This document shows positions 8,073 to 14,333 of a stretch of DNA of 17,198 nucleotides, in pieces (the stretch's first letter is position 1; every line of letters begins with the position of its first letter). Under the pieces are notes generated by a model. It was not told where the DNA came from, did no database searches, and was given only the letters and a program-made list of their open reading frames with translations. The position numbers and the translations under genes were made by a program. Source of the DNA: an uncultured Oscillospiraceae bacterium (lineage in GTDB: Bacteria > Bacillota > Clostridia > Oscillospirales > Oscillospiraceae); assembly GCA_934511545.1 (NCBI GenBank), contig CAKSWM010000006.1, positions 1-17,198 of the forward strand, in the 5' to 3' direction.

Positions 8073-8576
8073 ATGGACATTCCCGTTATCTCATTTACCG
8101 GCTGGTCCGGCTCCGGCAAGACCACTTTCATTGAAAAGCTCATCCCCGTTCTGCGCGGGCGCGGACTGCGCGTTGCCGTGCTCAAGTCCGACGGACACGA
8201 ATTTCAGATGGACCGCGAGGGCAAGGACACCTTCCGCTTCAGCTCCGCAGGCGCGGACTGCGTCGCCATCGCCAACAGCCTCCATGCGGCCATTCTCGAA
8301 AACCGCCCGCTGTCCTTCGAAGAGCTTTGCAGTCATATCAGAAACGTAGACCTCATTCTCGCGGAGGGCTTCCATTCCCAGCCGCTGCCGCGCATAGAGG
8401 TCTTTCGCGGTCATGACAGTCTCCGCTGCGCGGACCGTGAAAATCTCTGGGCCGTCATAACGGATGAACAGATCTCTCCGGGTGTGCCGGTTTTCGGGCT
8501 TGAGGACGTCTCGTCCGTGGCCGGCTTTATCCTTGAAAGGCTTGGCATGACGCCCGGCGGACCCGTCGAATTATGA
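8073..8576 (+). CDS. mobB: Molybdopterin-guanine dinucleotide biosynthesis protein B (MobB)
   Basis: This 167-aa P-loop GTPase helps deliver GTP or assists MobA in forming the guanine-dinucleotide form of the molybdenum cofactor in the cytoplasm. The Walker A motif GWSGSGKTT lies at residues 10-18. The family-typical stretch LKSDGHEFQMDREGKDTFRF follows at 37-56, with SAGAD at 58-62 and a Walker B-like DLILAEGFH at 93-101. Length is normal for the single-domain form. The start is supported by GGAGG 7 nt upstream of the ATG. No other molybdenum cofactor gene (moaA, moeA, mobA) and no molybdoenzyme lies in the window, so it stands alone behind its own promoter. Confidence 0.93.
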   Translation: MDIPVISFTGWSGSGKTTFIEKLIPVLRGRGLRVAVLKSDGHEFQMDREGKDTFRFSSAGADCVAIANSLHAAILENRPLSFEELCSHIRNVDLILAEGFHSQPLPRIEVFRGHDSLRCADRENLWAVITDEQISPGVPVFGLEDVSSVAGFILERLGMTPGGPVEL

Positions 8577-8622
8577 AAAAATAATGACCGCACCGGTGTG
8601 CCAGCACCGGTGCGGTCATTAT
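8576..8622 (-). terminator. Intrinsic terminator of abrB, overlapping the mobB end
   Basis: A perfect 17-bp stem lies at 8582-8598 with 8605-8621, around a TGCCAG loop. On the minus strand it runs into six U residues (complement of A8581-8576). The plus strand lacks a T-run, so it mainly serves abrB, although the stem could also protect the mobB 3' end. It overlaps the last base of the mobB stop codon. Confidence 0.88.
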
Positions 8623-8639
8623 CGCCTCTGTCTCGCCGC

Positions 8640-8882
8640 TCAAAGCTCTTTGATAGCCTTAAGGCAGTCGGGGCAGATGTTCTTGCCCTTGTAATCCACG
8701 ATGTCTCTTGCGTTTCCGCAGAACAGGCAGGCGGGCAGGTACTTCTTGAGAATTATGCGGTCCTCGTCCACATATATTTCAAGGGCGTCTCTCTCTGCGA
8801 TATCGAGGGTTCTGCGCAGTTCGATAGGCAGGACGATTCTTCCAAGCTCATCCACTTTTCTGACGATTCCGGTTGACTTCAT
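8640..8882 (-). CDS. abrB: AbrB-family transition-state regulator with C-terminal Cys4 module
   Basis: This 80-aa transcription factor has an N-terminal swapped-hairpin AbrB/SpoVT DNA-binding domain at residues 1-48 (STGIVRKVDELGRIVLPIEL at 3-22). A short C-terminal module follows with C52-x2-C55 and C70-x2-C73, which probably binds zinc. This arrangement is typical of clostridial AbrB. In Bacillus, AbrB represses stationary-phase and sporulation genes, and a similar role is likely here. I start at the ATG at 8882, where the AbrB domain begins. The frame is open further upstream to 8969 but lacks homology there, and the transcript start predicted from the promoter lies near 8967. AAGGGA stands 9 nt upstream of the ATG. 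The gene is divergent from spmAB. Confidence 0.92.
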   Translation of the reverse strand: MKSTGIVRKVDELGRIVLPIELRRTLDIAERDALEIYVDEDRIILKKYLPACLFCGNARDIVDYKGKNICPDCLKAIKEL

Positions 8883-8915
8883 AGTTCTCTGTCCCTTCTC
8901 CAATATAAATTTTCT

Positions 8916-8937
8916 CCCCGCATTCTCCCCTGCGGGG
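8916..8937 (-). promoter_or_regulatory. Hairpin in the abrB leader
   Basis: A 7-bp GC-only-but-one stem (8916-8922 with 8931-8937, 8-nt loop) lies in the predicted abrB 5' leader about 34 nt before the start codon. There is no adjacent U-run, so it is not an obvious terminator. Confidence 0.4.
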
Positions 8938-8940
8938 ATA

Positions 8941-8964
8941 GTCAAACGTTTGACACGTTTTGAC
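8941..8964. promoter_or_regulatory. Candidate operator at the abrB transcription start
   Basis: A perfect 14-bp palindrome (GTCAAACGTTTGAC, 8941-8954) is followed by a third half-site, CGTTTTGAC (8956-8964). The block occupies roughly +3 to +26 of the predicted abrB transcript, a typical position for a repressor site. Autorepression by AbrB is one possibility. The true binder is unknown. Confidence 0.5.
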
Positions 8965-8973
8965 AACAAGGCC

Positions 8974-9001
8974 AGTATACCACATGCACAGATAAAGTCA
9001 A
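8974..9001 (-). promoter_or_regulatory. Sigma-A promoter of abrB
   Basis: On the minus strand TTGACT (9001-8996) and TATACT (8979-8974) are spaced by 16 nt, and the spacer ends in TGTGG. Both boxes match consensus at 5 of 6 positions. The predicted start is near 8967, giving an 84-nt leader. Confidence 0.78.
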
Positions 9002-9030
9002 TATTATCATAAAAAGTTTTGCATTTTTAC

Positions 9031-9058
9031 GAATTTTAAGTAAATATGACCATAAATA
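9031..9058 (+). promoter_or_regulatory. Possible sigma-E-like promoter near spmA
   Basis: GAATTTT (9031-9037) and CATAAATA (9051-9058) lie 13 nt apart and resemble the Bacillus sigma-E boxes (KMATATT, CATACANT). The spmAB operon belongs to the sigma-E regulon in Bacillus. The predicted start would fall beyond the Shine-Dalgarno, which counts against it. Confidence 0.2.
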
Positions 9059-9062
9059 GGGG

Positions 9063-9638
9063 GTGTTTTTTATCATAATCTCTATATTTTGGACAGCCGC
9101 AGCCGCTTTTTCGTTTGTATGCGCACTGGTTTTGGGGCGGGCGGAGGAGGCCGGAGCCGCCGCGATGCAGGGTGCGGCCGCCGCCGTGGAGCTGTGCATA
9201 TCAACAGGAGGGATGATATGCCTGTGGTCCGGCGTTATGGAACTCATGAACAGAGCTGGAATAACCGACGTCATAAAGCGGCTGCTCCGGCCCCTTCTTG
9301 GCCGGCTGTTCCCCCGCACGGCCTCGGACAGCGAGACCTTCGGCGCGCTGTGCTCCAATGTCTCGGCAAACCTGCTCGGTCTGGGCAACGCCGCCACTCC
9401 GGCGGGCATAAACGCGGCAAAGGGCATGCGCAGACTCGGCGCGGATAAGGAACTGGTCCGTCTCGTGGTGATGAACACCGCCTCGGTCCAGCTCATCCCG
9501 ACGACGGTGGCCGCGGTGCGCGCCGCTCTGGGCTCCGCCGCCCCATATGACATTCTTCCCTGCGTCTGGATAAGCTCACTGTGCTCCGTTTCGGCGGGGC
9601 TTCTGGTCTCATATCTCCTTCAGGGGCGGACACGATGA
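9063..9638 (+). CDS. spmA: Spore maturation protein A (SpmA)
   Basis: This integral membrane protein of the nucleoside-recognition (Gate) domain family is required in Bacillus, with SpmB, for normal spore core dehydration and heat resistance. It matches SpmA over its length: an N-terminal hydrophobic helix, GGMICLWSGVMELMNRAGIT, then NVSANLLGLGNAATPAGI (the strongest signature), then NTASVQLIPTTVAAVR. At 191 aa the size is normal. The only canonical start near the N-terminus is GTG at 9063. The Shine-Dalgarno AGGGGGTG (9058-9065) overlaps it, while the position 6 nt downstream (9072) holds ATC where an ATG would be expected. The true start is therefore uncertain, and initiation may be poor. 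The TGA overlaps the spmB ATG (ATGA), so the two genes are coupled. Confidence 0.88.
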   Translation: MFFIIISIFWTAAAAFSFVCALVLGRAEEAGAAAMQGAAAAVELCISTGGMICLWSGVMELMNRAGITDVIKRLLRPLLGRLFPRTASDSETFGALCSNVSANLLGLGNAATPAGINAAKGMRRLGADKELVRLVVMNTASVQLIPTTVAAVRAALGSAAPYDILPCVWISSLCSVSAGLLVSYLLQGRTR

Positions 9639-10100
9639 CACAGTTTTCATCGCTTATCGCGCCGTTCATAATGGCCTTTACCGCGCTGTATGCGCTGTAC
9701 CGCCGCGTTGATGTGTTCTCCGCTCTGACAGACGGGGCCAGAAGCGGCCTGCAAACCGTTGCCGGAATGCTGCCGCCGCTTATCGCGCTGCTTTCCGCGG
9801 TGTATATGCTGCGCGCATCCGGGCACAACGGCGCTCATGCTGCTGCGCCCATTCAGCGGCAGCGGCGCGCTGTCCGTCGGCTCGGAGATCATGGAACGCT
9901 TTGGCCCGGACAGCATGACCGGCCGCATAGCCGCCGTCATGCTCGGATCGACCGAGACGACCTTTTATGTCATTGCCGTCTATTTCGGCGCGGCGGGCGT
10001 AAAAAAAAGCCGCCGCACAGTGCCTGCGGCACTTGCGGCGGACTTCGTCGGTTTTCTTATGGCCTGTCTGACGGTCAGGCTTTTTTTCGGCCGGGGCTGA
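9635..10100 (+). pseudogene. spmB: Spore maturation protein B (spmB), internally deleted and frameshifted
   Basis: The N-terminal half is read from the ATG at 9635 to about 9823 (MTQFSSLIAPFIMAF... ending SAVYMLRASG). The C-terminal half is in the +1 frame from about 9822 to the TGA at 10098-10100 (ALMLLRPFSGSGALSVGSEI..., then GPDSMTGR, GSTETTFYVIAVYFGAAGVK). Intact SpmB has roughly two dozen residues between RASG and the LxLLRPxSG motif. Here only about 10 nt separate them, so about 60 nt is missing and the remainder is not a multiple of three. The first frame would instead run to 10123 as an unrelated basic tail. This is either a genuine inactivating deletion or a sequencing/assembly error. 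The start codon overlaps the spmA stop, as usual for the operon. Confidence 0.85.
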
Positions 10101-10187
10101 AGCGCTGCATCGCGCGCTTGTGAAGCTCGGTCCCCGCCGCCCCGTCCGGGATGAAGTATTCTTTTCCGGAAAAGCTAATAATATCGC

Positions 10188-11882
10188 TCACATCTTCTCC
10201 GGCGCTGAAACGCCGACCAGCGCGAGGCAATGCGCTATAACGCTTCTGGTACAGTCGGCCAGCATCAGACGGGCCCGGAGAAGCTCCGGCTCGGAATCCT
10301 TGATGCGGCAGCTGTTGTAGAAGCGGTGGAAGCGCGCCGCAAGCTCGGTCACATAGCGGTTGATGCGGCTCGGGTCATAGTCATGCGCGGCATATATTAT
10401 CTCATCCGGCAGCGCGGAAAGCTGCTTTATCAGTTCGTGCTCCTGCTCGCTCTGAAGCACGGTCAGGTCCACATCCTCCGCCCCAGGCACAGCATGGCCC
10501 TCCGCGGCAAGGGCCGCTATCAGGCTGCAAATGCGCGCATGGGCATACTGGACATAGTAAACCGGGTTGTCGCTGTCCTGACGCACGGCAAGGTCGAGGT
10601 CGAACTCGAGGTGCGTATCGGGCTTGGAGTTGAAAAAGAACCGGCAGGCGTCAACGCCGATCTCGTCGAGCAGGTCGTTGAGCGTCAGCGCCTTGCCCGT
10701 GCGCTTGGAGACCTTCACGACCTCATTGCCGCGGACAAGGCGGACCATCTGCATGATGAGGAAGTCGAGCTTTTTATCGCCCAGGCCGAGCACCGGGGCC
10801 TTCATCGTTGCGGCAAAGCGTATCGCGTGGCCGTGGTGGTCGGCGCCCCACACGTCGATGACGCGGTCAAAGCCGCGCTCGATGAACTTATTGCGGTGAT
10901 ATGCGATATCAACAGCATAGTATGTGTAAAAACCGTTGGAGCGGCGCAGGACCTCGTCCTTGTCCGCGCCCAGCTCGGTATTGCGCAGCCATATCGCGCC
11001 GTCCTTTTCATAGGTCAGTCCCGCGCCCGTCAGCAATCCAACCGTCTCTTCAACATAGCCGGAGCTGTGCAGACTGCTCTCGAGAAACCACTGGTCAAAA
11101 TGTATGCCGTAGCGCTCGAGGTGCTTTTTCATCAGTTCGATATTATACGGCAGCGCAAACGCAACAAAGGCTGCACAGCGCTCCTCGCTCGGCACGTCGA
11201 GGTATTTTTCGCCGTCGCGCTCATATATCAGCCTTGCCAGCTGCTTTATGTCTTCGCCGTGATAGCCGTTTTCCGGGAACTCCACCGCATCCTCGCCCTT
11301 TATGAGCTGGAGATAGCGCGCCTCGATGCTCTTCCCGAAGAGATCGACCTGGTTTCCGGCGTCGTTGACATAGAACTCGCGCCAGACGTCATAGCCGGCC
11401 ATTTCCAGAACGGAGGCCAGCGCATCGCCGAGAACTCCTCCGCGGGCGTTGCCGATCGTCATGGGTCCCGTCGGGTTTGCAGAGACGAACTCGACCATGA
11501 CCCGCTCGCCGTGTCCAATGTCGGAGCGGCCGTAATCCGCACCTTCCCCGGCGATGGCGCGCAGAACGTCACCATACCACTTGTCGCCGAGGAAGAAGTT
11601 GATAAAGCCGGGACCGGCTATTTCCACTCTGTCGAACCAGCTGTTTTCCAGCTCGAGATTTTCCGCAAGTATCTCCGCGATCTTCCGCGGCGCTGCGTGC
11701 AGTGCCTTGGCTCCCGCGAGCGCATGGTTCGCGGCATAGTCTCCGTTTTTGACATCCTTTGGAATGTCAACTCTGCCCGTGAGGACCGCGCCCTCCGGCA
11801 AAAGTCCCTGTGCCGCCGCCTTTTCATAGGCTCCGGCCAGCAGCTCGTCTATCTGTTTTTTCGCGTTTTCAATAAGGTTCAT
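10188..11882 (-). CDS. argS: Arginyl-tRNA synthetase
   Basis: This class I aminoacyl-tRNA synthetase charges tRNA-Arg with arginine in the cytosol. The 564-aa length is normal. An N-terminal Arg-tRNA synthetase domain covers about residues 1-95. The Rossmann catalytic core begins at SANPTGPMTIGNARGG (134-149), where the HIGH signature reads TIGN (142-145). VNDAGNQVDLFG follows at 172-183. The KMSKS loop reads KVSKR (390-394). The C-terminal anticodon-binding DALR domain begins near SDNPVYYVQYAHARI and ends in the usual VSAPEKM. The ATG overlaps the stop of the upstream DUF1934 gene by 4 nt (ATGA). It is the last gene of the murI operon, and no clear terminator is visible in the 87 nt before spmB. 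Confidence 0.97.
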   Translation of the reverse strand: MNLIENAKKQIDELLAGAYEKAAAQGLLPEGAVLTGRVDIPKDVKNGDYAANHALAGAKALHAAPRKIAEILAENLELENSWFDRVEIAGPGFINFFLGDKWYGDVLRAIAGEGADYGRSDIGHGERVMVEFVSANPTGPMTIGNARGGVLGDALASVLEMAGYDVWREFYVNDAGNQVDLFGKSIEARYLQLIKGEDAVEFPENGYHGEDIKQLARLIYERDGEKYLDVPSEERCAAFVAFALPYNIELMKKHLERYGIHFDQWFLESSLHSSGYVEETVGLLTGAGLTYEKDGAIWLRNTELGADKDEVLRRSNGFYTYYAVDIAYHRNKFIERGFDRVIDVWGADHHGHAIRFAATMKAPVLGLGDKKLDFLIMQMVRLVRGNEVVKVSKRTGKALTLNDLLDEIGVDACRFFFNSKPDTHLEFDLDLAVRQDSDNPVYYVQYAHARICSLIAALAAEGHAVPGAEDVDLTVLQSEQEHELIKQLSALPDEIIYAAHDYDPSRINRYVTELAARFHRFYNSCRIKDSEPELLRARLMLADCTRSVIAHCLALVGVSAPEKM

Positions 11883-12337
11883 ACGCTCTCCTGCCTTCCG
11901 CTCTCTCTGACGTTTATCTTGAAGTTGTTTTTCCCTATTGTGGTGTGCTCGATATCGATGAGATATTCTATCTCCATATCCCCGCCGTGTTCACCCAGAC
12001 TGTGTTTGACGCTCCGTGTCGAAACACCCATTGCCGCCGCGCCGTATGGCGTGTCGTATAGGAAATAGTGCTTTTTGCCCGGCTCGAATATCATGGTCGT
12101 GTTCAGCGAGCCGACACGGGACATCGTGACGGAATCCGGCTTTACGGAAAAGGTGGTCCTTGTCCCGGCAAGCCCTGTCAGTTCGCTCTCCATGTACGAG
12201 AAGTATGTCTCCCCGTCATTATGCAGATACTTTCCGTCGGTGACAAGCTCGATAACATCCTTGTCGTTGTCGGGAAAGGTCTGTGTTCCGACAATAGATA
12301 TTATCACGTCCTTGCCGGAGTTCAGATTTTCGTTCAT
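11879..12337 (-). CDS. DUF1934 domain protein (YwiB-like)
   Basis: This 152-aa small soluble protein matches the DUF1934/YwiB family. Conserved points are VIISIVGTQTF at the N-terminus, ELVTDGKYLHNDGETYFSYM, TGLAGTRTTFSV and the C-terminal YLIDIEHTTIGKNNFKINV strand. Its function is unknown, and the family fold is thought to be a small calycin-like beta-barrel. Its pairing with argS (stop/start overlap of 4 nt) is conserved widely in Firmicutes, including ywiB-argS in Bacillus subtilis, which supports the call. The ATG is preceded by GAGG at a suitable distance. murI ends 54 nt upstream, so the three genes probably form one transcript. Confidence 0.9.
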   Translation of the reverse strand: MNENLNSGKDVIISIVGTQTFPDNDKDVIELVTDGKYLHNDGETYFSYMESELTGLAGTRTTFSVKPDSVTMSRVGSLNTTMIFEPGKKHYFLYDTPYGAAAMGVSTRSVKHSLGEHGGDMEIEYLIDIEHTTIGKNNFKINVRESGRQESV

Positions 12338-12391
12338 GGCTTCCTCTTTTCGTTATTGCTTCTGCCGGCGCGGACACGCCCGGCGTCGGAT

Positions 12392-13192
12392 TCATATATC
12401 GGCGCGGCGCACCTCGCCGCAGTTTTCCCTGCCGAGGAAAAGCCCGGCGTTTTCGGCAAAGAAATCTGCGTCGCCGCTGGTATACAGCTCTGTCGTGCCC
12501 TGCCGCGGCCCGGCAAGGGCGTCCGTTTCCCGCAGGAACCGCGCAAGCTCGAGAGCCGCCGCCCGACTGTTGCTGACCAGCTCCGCCCCCGGCAAAAACG
12601 CCCGGATCTCCGGCGTGAGCATCGGATAATGAGTGCAGCCCAGCAGCAAGACCTCCGTCCCCTCCTCACGGAAGGGCGCCAGAGCCGCGGCAACGGCCTT
12701 TGCCGTTTCGGGATCGTTTCTGCCGAAGCGGCCGCTCTCGACCAGAGGGACAAACGCAGGGCAGGCGCACGCAGTTACCCGTGCCTCGGGGGCCGCGCCG
12801 GCTATCGCGCGCTGATATGCGCCGCTCCGTATCGTCGCCTCTGTCGCTATGACGCCGATGCGCCCGGCCGGGGCCAGCTCCGCCGCGGCACGCGCCGCGG
12901 AATCTATCACGCCGACTACCGGGACGGGCGAAGCCTTTTTCAGCTCCTCCATCGCGTTTGAGCTGCTTGTGCCGCAGGCAACGAGCACGGCCTTGACATC
13001 AAAGCGCATCAGGAACCGGAGGTCCCGGAGGGACAGCTCGACGATCTCTTCGCGGGTCCGTCCGCCGTATGGGGCGTTGGCGGAATCGCCGAAAAATATC
13101 AGGTTTTCTCCGGGAAGCATTTCCCGCAGCACGCGCAGCGCGGTAAGCCCGCCAAGGCCGGAATCAAATATGGCGATCGCCCTGTTATCCAT
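12392..13192 (-). CDS. murI: Glutamate racemase
   Basis: This 266-aa cofactor-independent enzyme interconverts L- and D-glutamate and supplies D-Glu for peptidoglycan. Signatures are IAIFDSGLGGLTALR at residues 7-20 with D10, FFGDSANAPYG at 34-43, the first catalytic cysteine C73 in VACGTSSS, and the second, C186, in LGCTHYP with H188. The first cysteine motif differs from the common ACNT. I chose the ATG at 13192, which has GGAGG 5 nt upstream and begins exactly at the family N-terminus (MDNRAIAIFDSG). The frame extends 12 codons further upstream without support. The gene is first in the murI-DUF1934-argS operon, with its own promoter and a structured leader. Confidence 0.95.
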   Translation of the reverse strand: MDNRAIAIFDSGLGGLTALRVLREMLPGENLIFFGDSANAPYGGRTREEIVELSLRDLRFLMRFDVKAVLVACGTSSSNAMEELKKASPVPVVGVIDSAARAAAELAPAGRIGVIATEATIRSGAYQRAIAGAAPEARVTACACPAFVPLVESGRFGRNDPETAKAVAAALAPFREEGTEVLLLGCTHYPMLTPEIRAFLPGAELVSNSRAAALELARFLRETDALAGPRQGTTELYTSGDADFFAENAGLFLGRENCGEVRRADI

Positions 13193-13208
13193 GGCATCCT
13201 CCGAATAA

Positions 13209-13225
13209 CGCGCGGGACCCGCGCG
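13209..13225 (-). promoter_or_regulatory. GC-rich hairpin just upstream of the murI ribosome binding site
   Basis: A 7-bp all-GC stem (13209-13215 with 13219-13225, 3-nt loop) ends 7 nt before the murI GGAGG (13202-13198). It has no U-run. It may influence initiation or simply bound the leader. Confidence 0.4.
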
Positions 13226-13238
13226 CATAGTGTTACCC

Positions 13239-13317
13239 AGGGCAATACCGCATAATTCCCATGAGCGGGATCGCGCAGTCCGATTTTTCGTCAGGCGAAA
13301 CTGCGCGGCATTGCCCT
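13239..13317. repeat. 79-bp inverted-repeat element / structured murI leader
   Basis: Outer arms AGGGCAAT (13239-13246) and ATTGCCCT (13310-13317) pair perfectly, and the imperfect match extends inward (A-CCGC against GCGG-C). Inside are two further hairpins: TCCC/GGGA (13257-13260 with 13267-13270), and CGCGCAGT/ACTGCGCG (13272-13279 with 13300-13307) holding an inner TTCG/CGAA. The whole folds as a three-way junction. On the minus strand it starts at the predicted murI transcription start. It is either a MITE/REP-like palindromic repeat or a structured leader. No target-site duplication is evident. Confidence 0.6.
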
Positions 13318-13321
13318 AAAT

Positions 13322-13350
13322 ATCATATGACAAAACCAACGGCAAATCAA
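13322..13350 (-). promoter_or_regulatory. Probable sigma-A promoter of the murI operon
   Basis: On the minus strand TTGATT (13350-13345) and TATGAT (13327-13322) are spaced by 17 nt. The predicted start is about 13315, which coincides with the outer edge of the inverted-repeat element. Confidence 0.6.
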
Positions 13351-13387
13351 GGGGAAAAATTGTGTGGAATTTTGTATGTGCGTTTGA

Positions 13388-13393
13388 TATAAT
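13388..13393 (+). promoter_or_regulatory. -10 box for the gene at 13426
   Basis: A perfect TATAAT lies 32 bp before the start codon. The -35 region 17 nt upstream (TGGAAT) is poor. It is divergent from the murI promoter. Confidence 0.5.
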
Positions 13394-13425
13394 GATATAG
13401 ATACCATTTCTCCAAGGAGGTCAGC

Positions 13426-13833
13426 ATGAACATCGAGCTTACGACAAAAGAATTTCGCAGACTGCTGGATATGGTATACATCGGCAACTGGGTGCTCAAT
13501 TCCACACGCGGCAGCGACCGCTTTGAGGACTACGACAAAATTCAGGAAAAGCTTTTTGCCCAATGCGCTAGAAACGACATGACCTCGCTCATACAGATCT
13601 GGCGCGGCCATATCTATCCGTCCCGCGCATACGAGGACGGCGGCATACACGAGGCAATAGCCGACTATGAGGACGCTGTATTCTTCGATATCCTCGCGGA
13701 GGAGCTTGCCCGCCGCGACATGGATTCCGAGCATATCAGCCCCGACGATGTCTCGGAACTGGCCAGCAGAATGGATGAATATATCAGCGAATTTGAAAAA
13801 AACGGAGTAGACAACATCGAAATAGTGAAATAA
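13426..13833 (+). CDS. Uncharacterised acidic protein
   Basis: I do not recognise a named family, although the opening MNIELTTKEFRRLLDMVYIG is of a kind seen in uncharacterised clostridial proteins. The product is 135 aa, acidic, predicted mostly helical, with no signal peptide, membrane segment or cysteine pairs. The N-terminal part (residues 1-35) looks like a small folded unit with an aromatic GNWVLNS turn. The C-terminal 35 residues (SPDDVSELASRMDEYISEFE...) look like a charged helix pair. AAGGAGGT ends 4 nt before the ATG, the strongest ribosome binding site in the window, so it is well expressed when transcribed. It is followed at 56 nt by spoVAC, with which it might share a transcript. 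Confidence 0.85.
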   Translation: MNIELTTKEFRRLLDMVYIGNWVLNSTRGSDRFEDYDKIQEKLFAQCARNDMTSLIQIWRGHIYPSRAYEDGGIHEAIADYEDAVFFDILAEELARRDMDSEHISPDDVSELASRMDEYISEFEKNGVDNIEIVK

Positions 13834-13889
13834 CAGACATGAAATCCGCCTCCCTGTGGCAGACTAAAGCTATCGGGAGGTGATTTTTT

Positions 13890-14333
13890 GTGAAAATGAC
13901 AAACGAGGAATACAACGAATACCTGAAGAAAATGAGCCCGCCTTCCCCTCTGGGCAAGGACATGCTCAAGGCCTTTCTTGTCGGCGGCATCATCTGCTGC
14001 ATCGGTCAGGGACTGATCGCACTCTGGGGCAGTTTCGGTCTCTCCGAAAAGGACGCCGCGACGGCCACGACAATAACCCTTGTCTTTCTCGGCGCGTTTC
14101 TGACGGGCTTTGGAGTATACGACCGCATTGCAAAGTTTGCCGGCGCGGGGACCATCGTTCCCATAACGGGCTTTGCAAACGCCGTCGTGTCCCCCGCGCT
14201 GGAGTTCAAGAGCGAGGGCCTGATAACCGGTACCGCGGTAAAGATGTTCACTATCTCCGGCCCCGTTATAGTATTCGGCCTTTCGGCAAGCGTGATCTAC
14301 GGCATCATTCTTGTTCTGTTCGGTCTAGCATAG
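13890..14333 (+). CDS. spoVAC: Stage V sporulation protein AC (SpoVAC)
   Basis: This 147-aa membrane protein of the SpoVA channel loads Ca-dipicolinate into the developing spore and releases it on germination. SpoVAC is the mechanosensitive-channel-like subunit in Bacillus. Signatures are KAFLVGGIICCIGQGLI near residue 27, FLTGFGVYDRIAKFAGAGT near 69, and VPITGFANAVVSPALEFKSEG. Four to five membrane segments are visible and the length is typical. I start at GTG 13890, with GGAGGTGA 9 nt upstream (measured from GGAGG). The ATG at 13896 is possible but too far from it. Oddly, spoVAD and spoVAE do not follow: after 129 nt there is a strong terminator and then metabolic genes. Expression would be expected under the forespore sigma factor, but I see no clear box. 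Confidence 0.93.
   Translation: MKMTNEEYNEYLKKMSPPSPLGKDMLKAFLVGGIICCIGQGLIALWGSFGLSEKDAATATTITLVFLGAFLTGFGVYDRIAKFAGAGTIVPITGFANAVVSPALEFKSEGLITGTAVKMFTISGPVIVFGLSASVIYGIILVLFGLA

Noticed and set aside
8883..8969. N-terminal extension of AbrB
   Set aside because: The AbrB domain starts at the ATG at 8882. The extension overlaps the palindromic operator and leader hairpin and begins at the predicted transcription start.
9581..10123. A single 180-aa open frame across spmB as an intact protein
   Set aside because: After RASG the frame gives an Arg/His-rich sequence, while the conserved SpmB C-terminus is plainly encoded in the neighbouring frame.
10101..10187. Terminator between spmB and argS
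   Set aside because: The only structure is a short loop-less palindrome (CTTTTCCGGAAAAG at 10161-10174). There is no hairpin with U-tract on either strand.
10230..12068. A 612-codon open frame on the plus strand opposite argS
   Set aside because: It is exactly antisense to a clear ArgS and DUF1934, has no ribosome binding site and shows no family signature. It is a GC-rich codon-position shadow.
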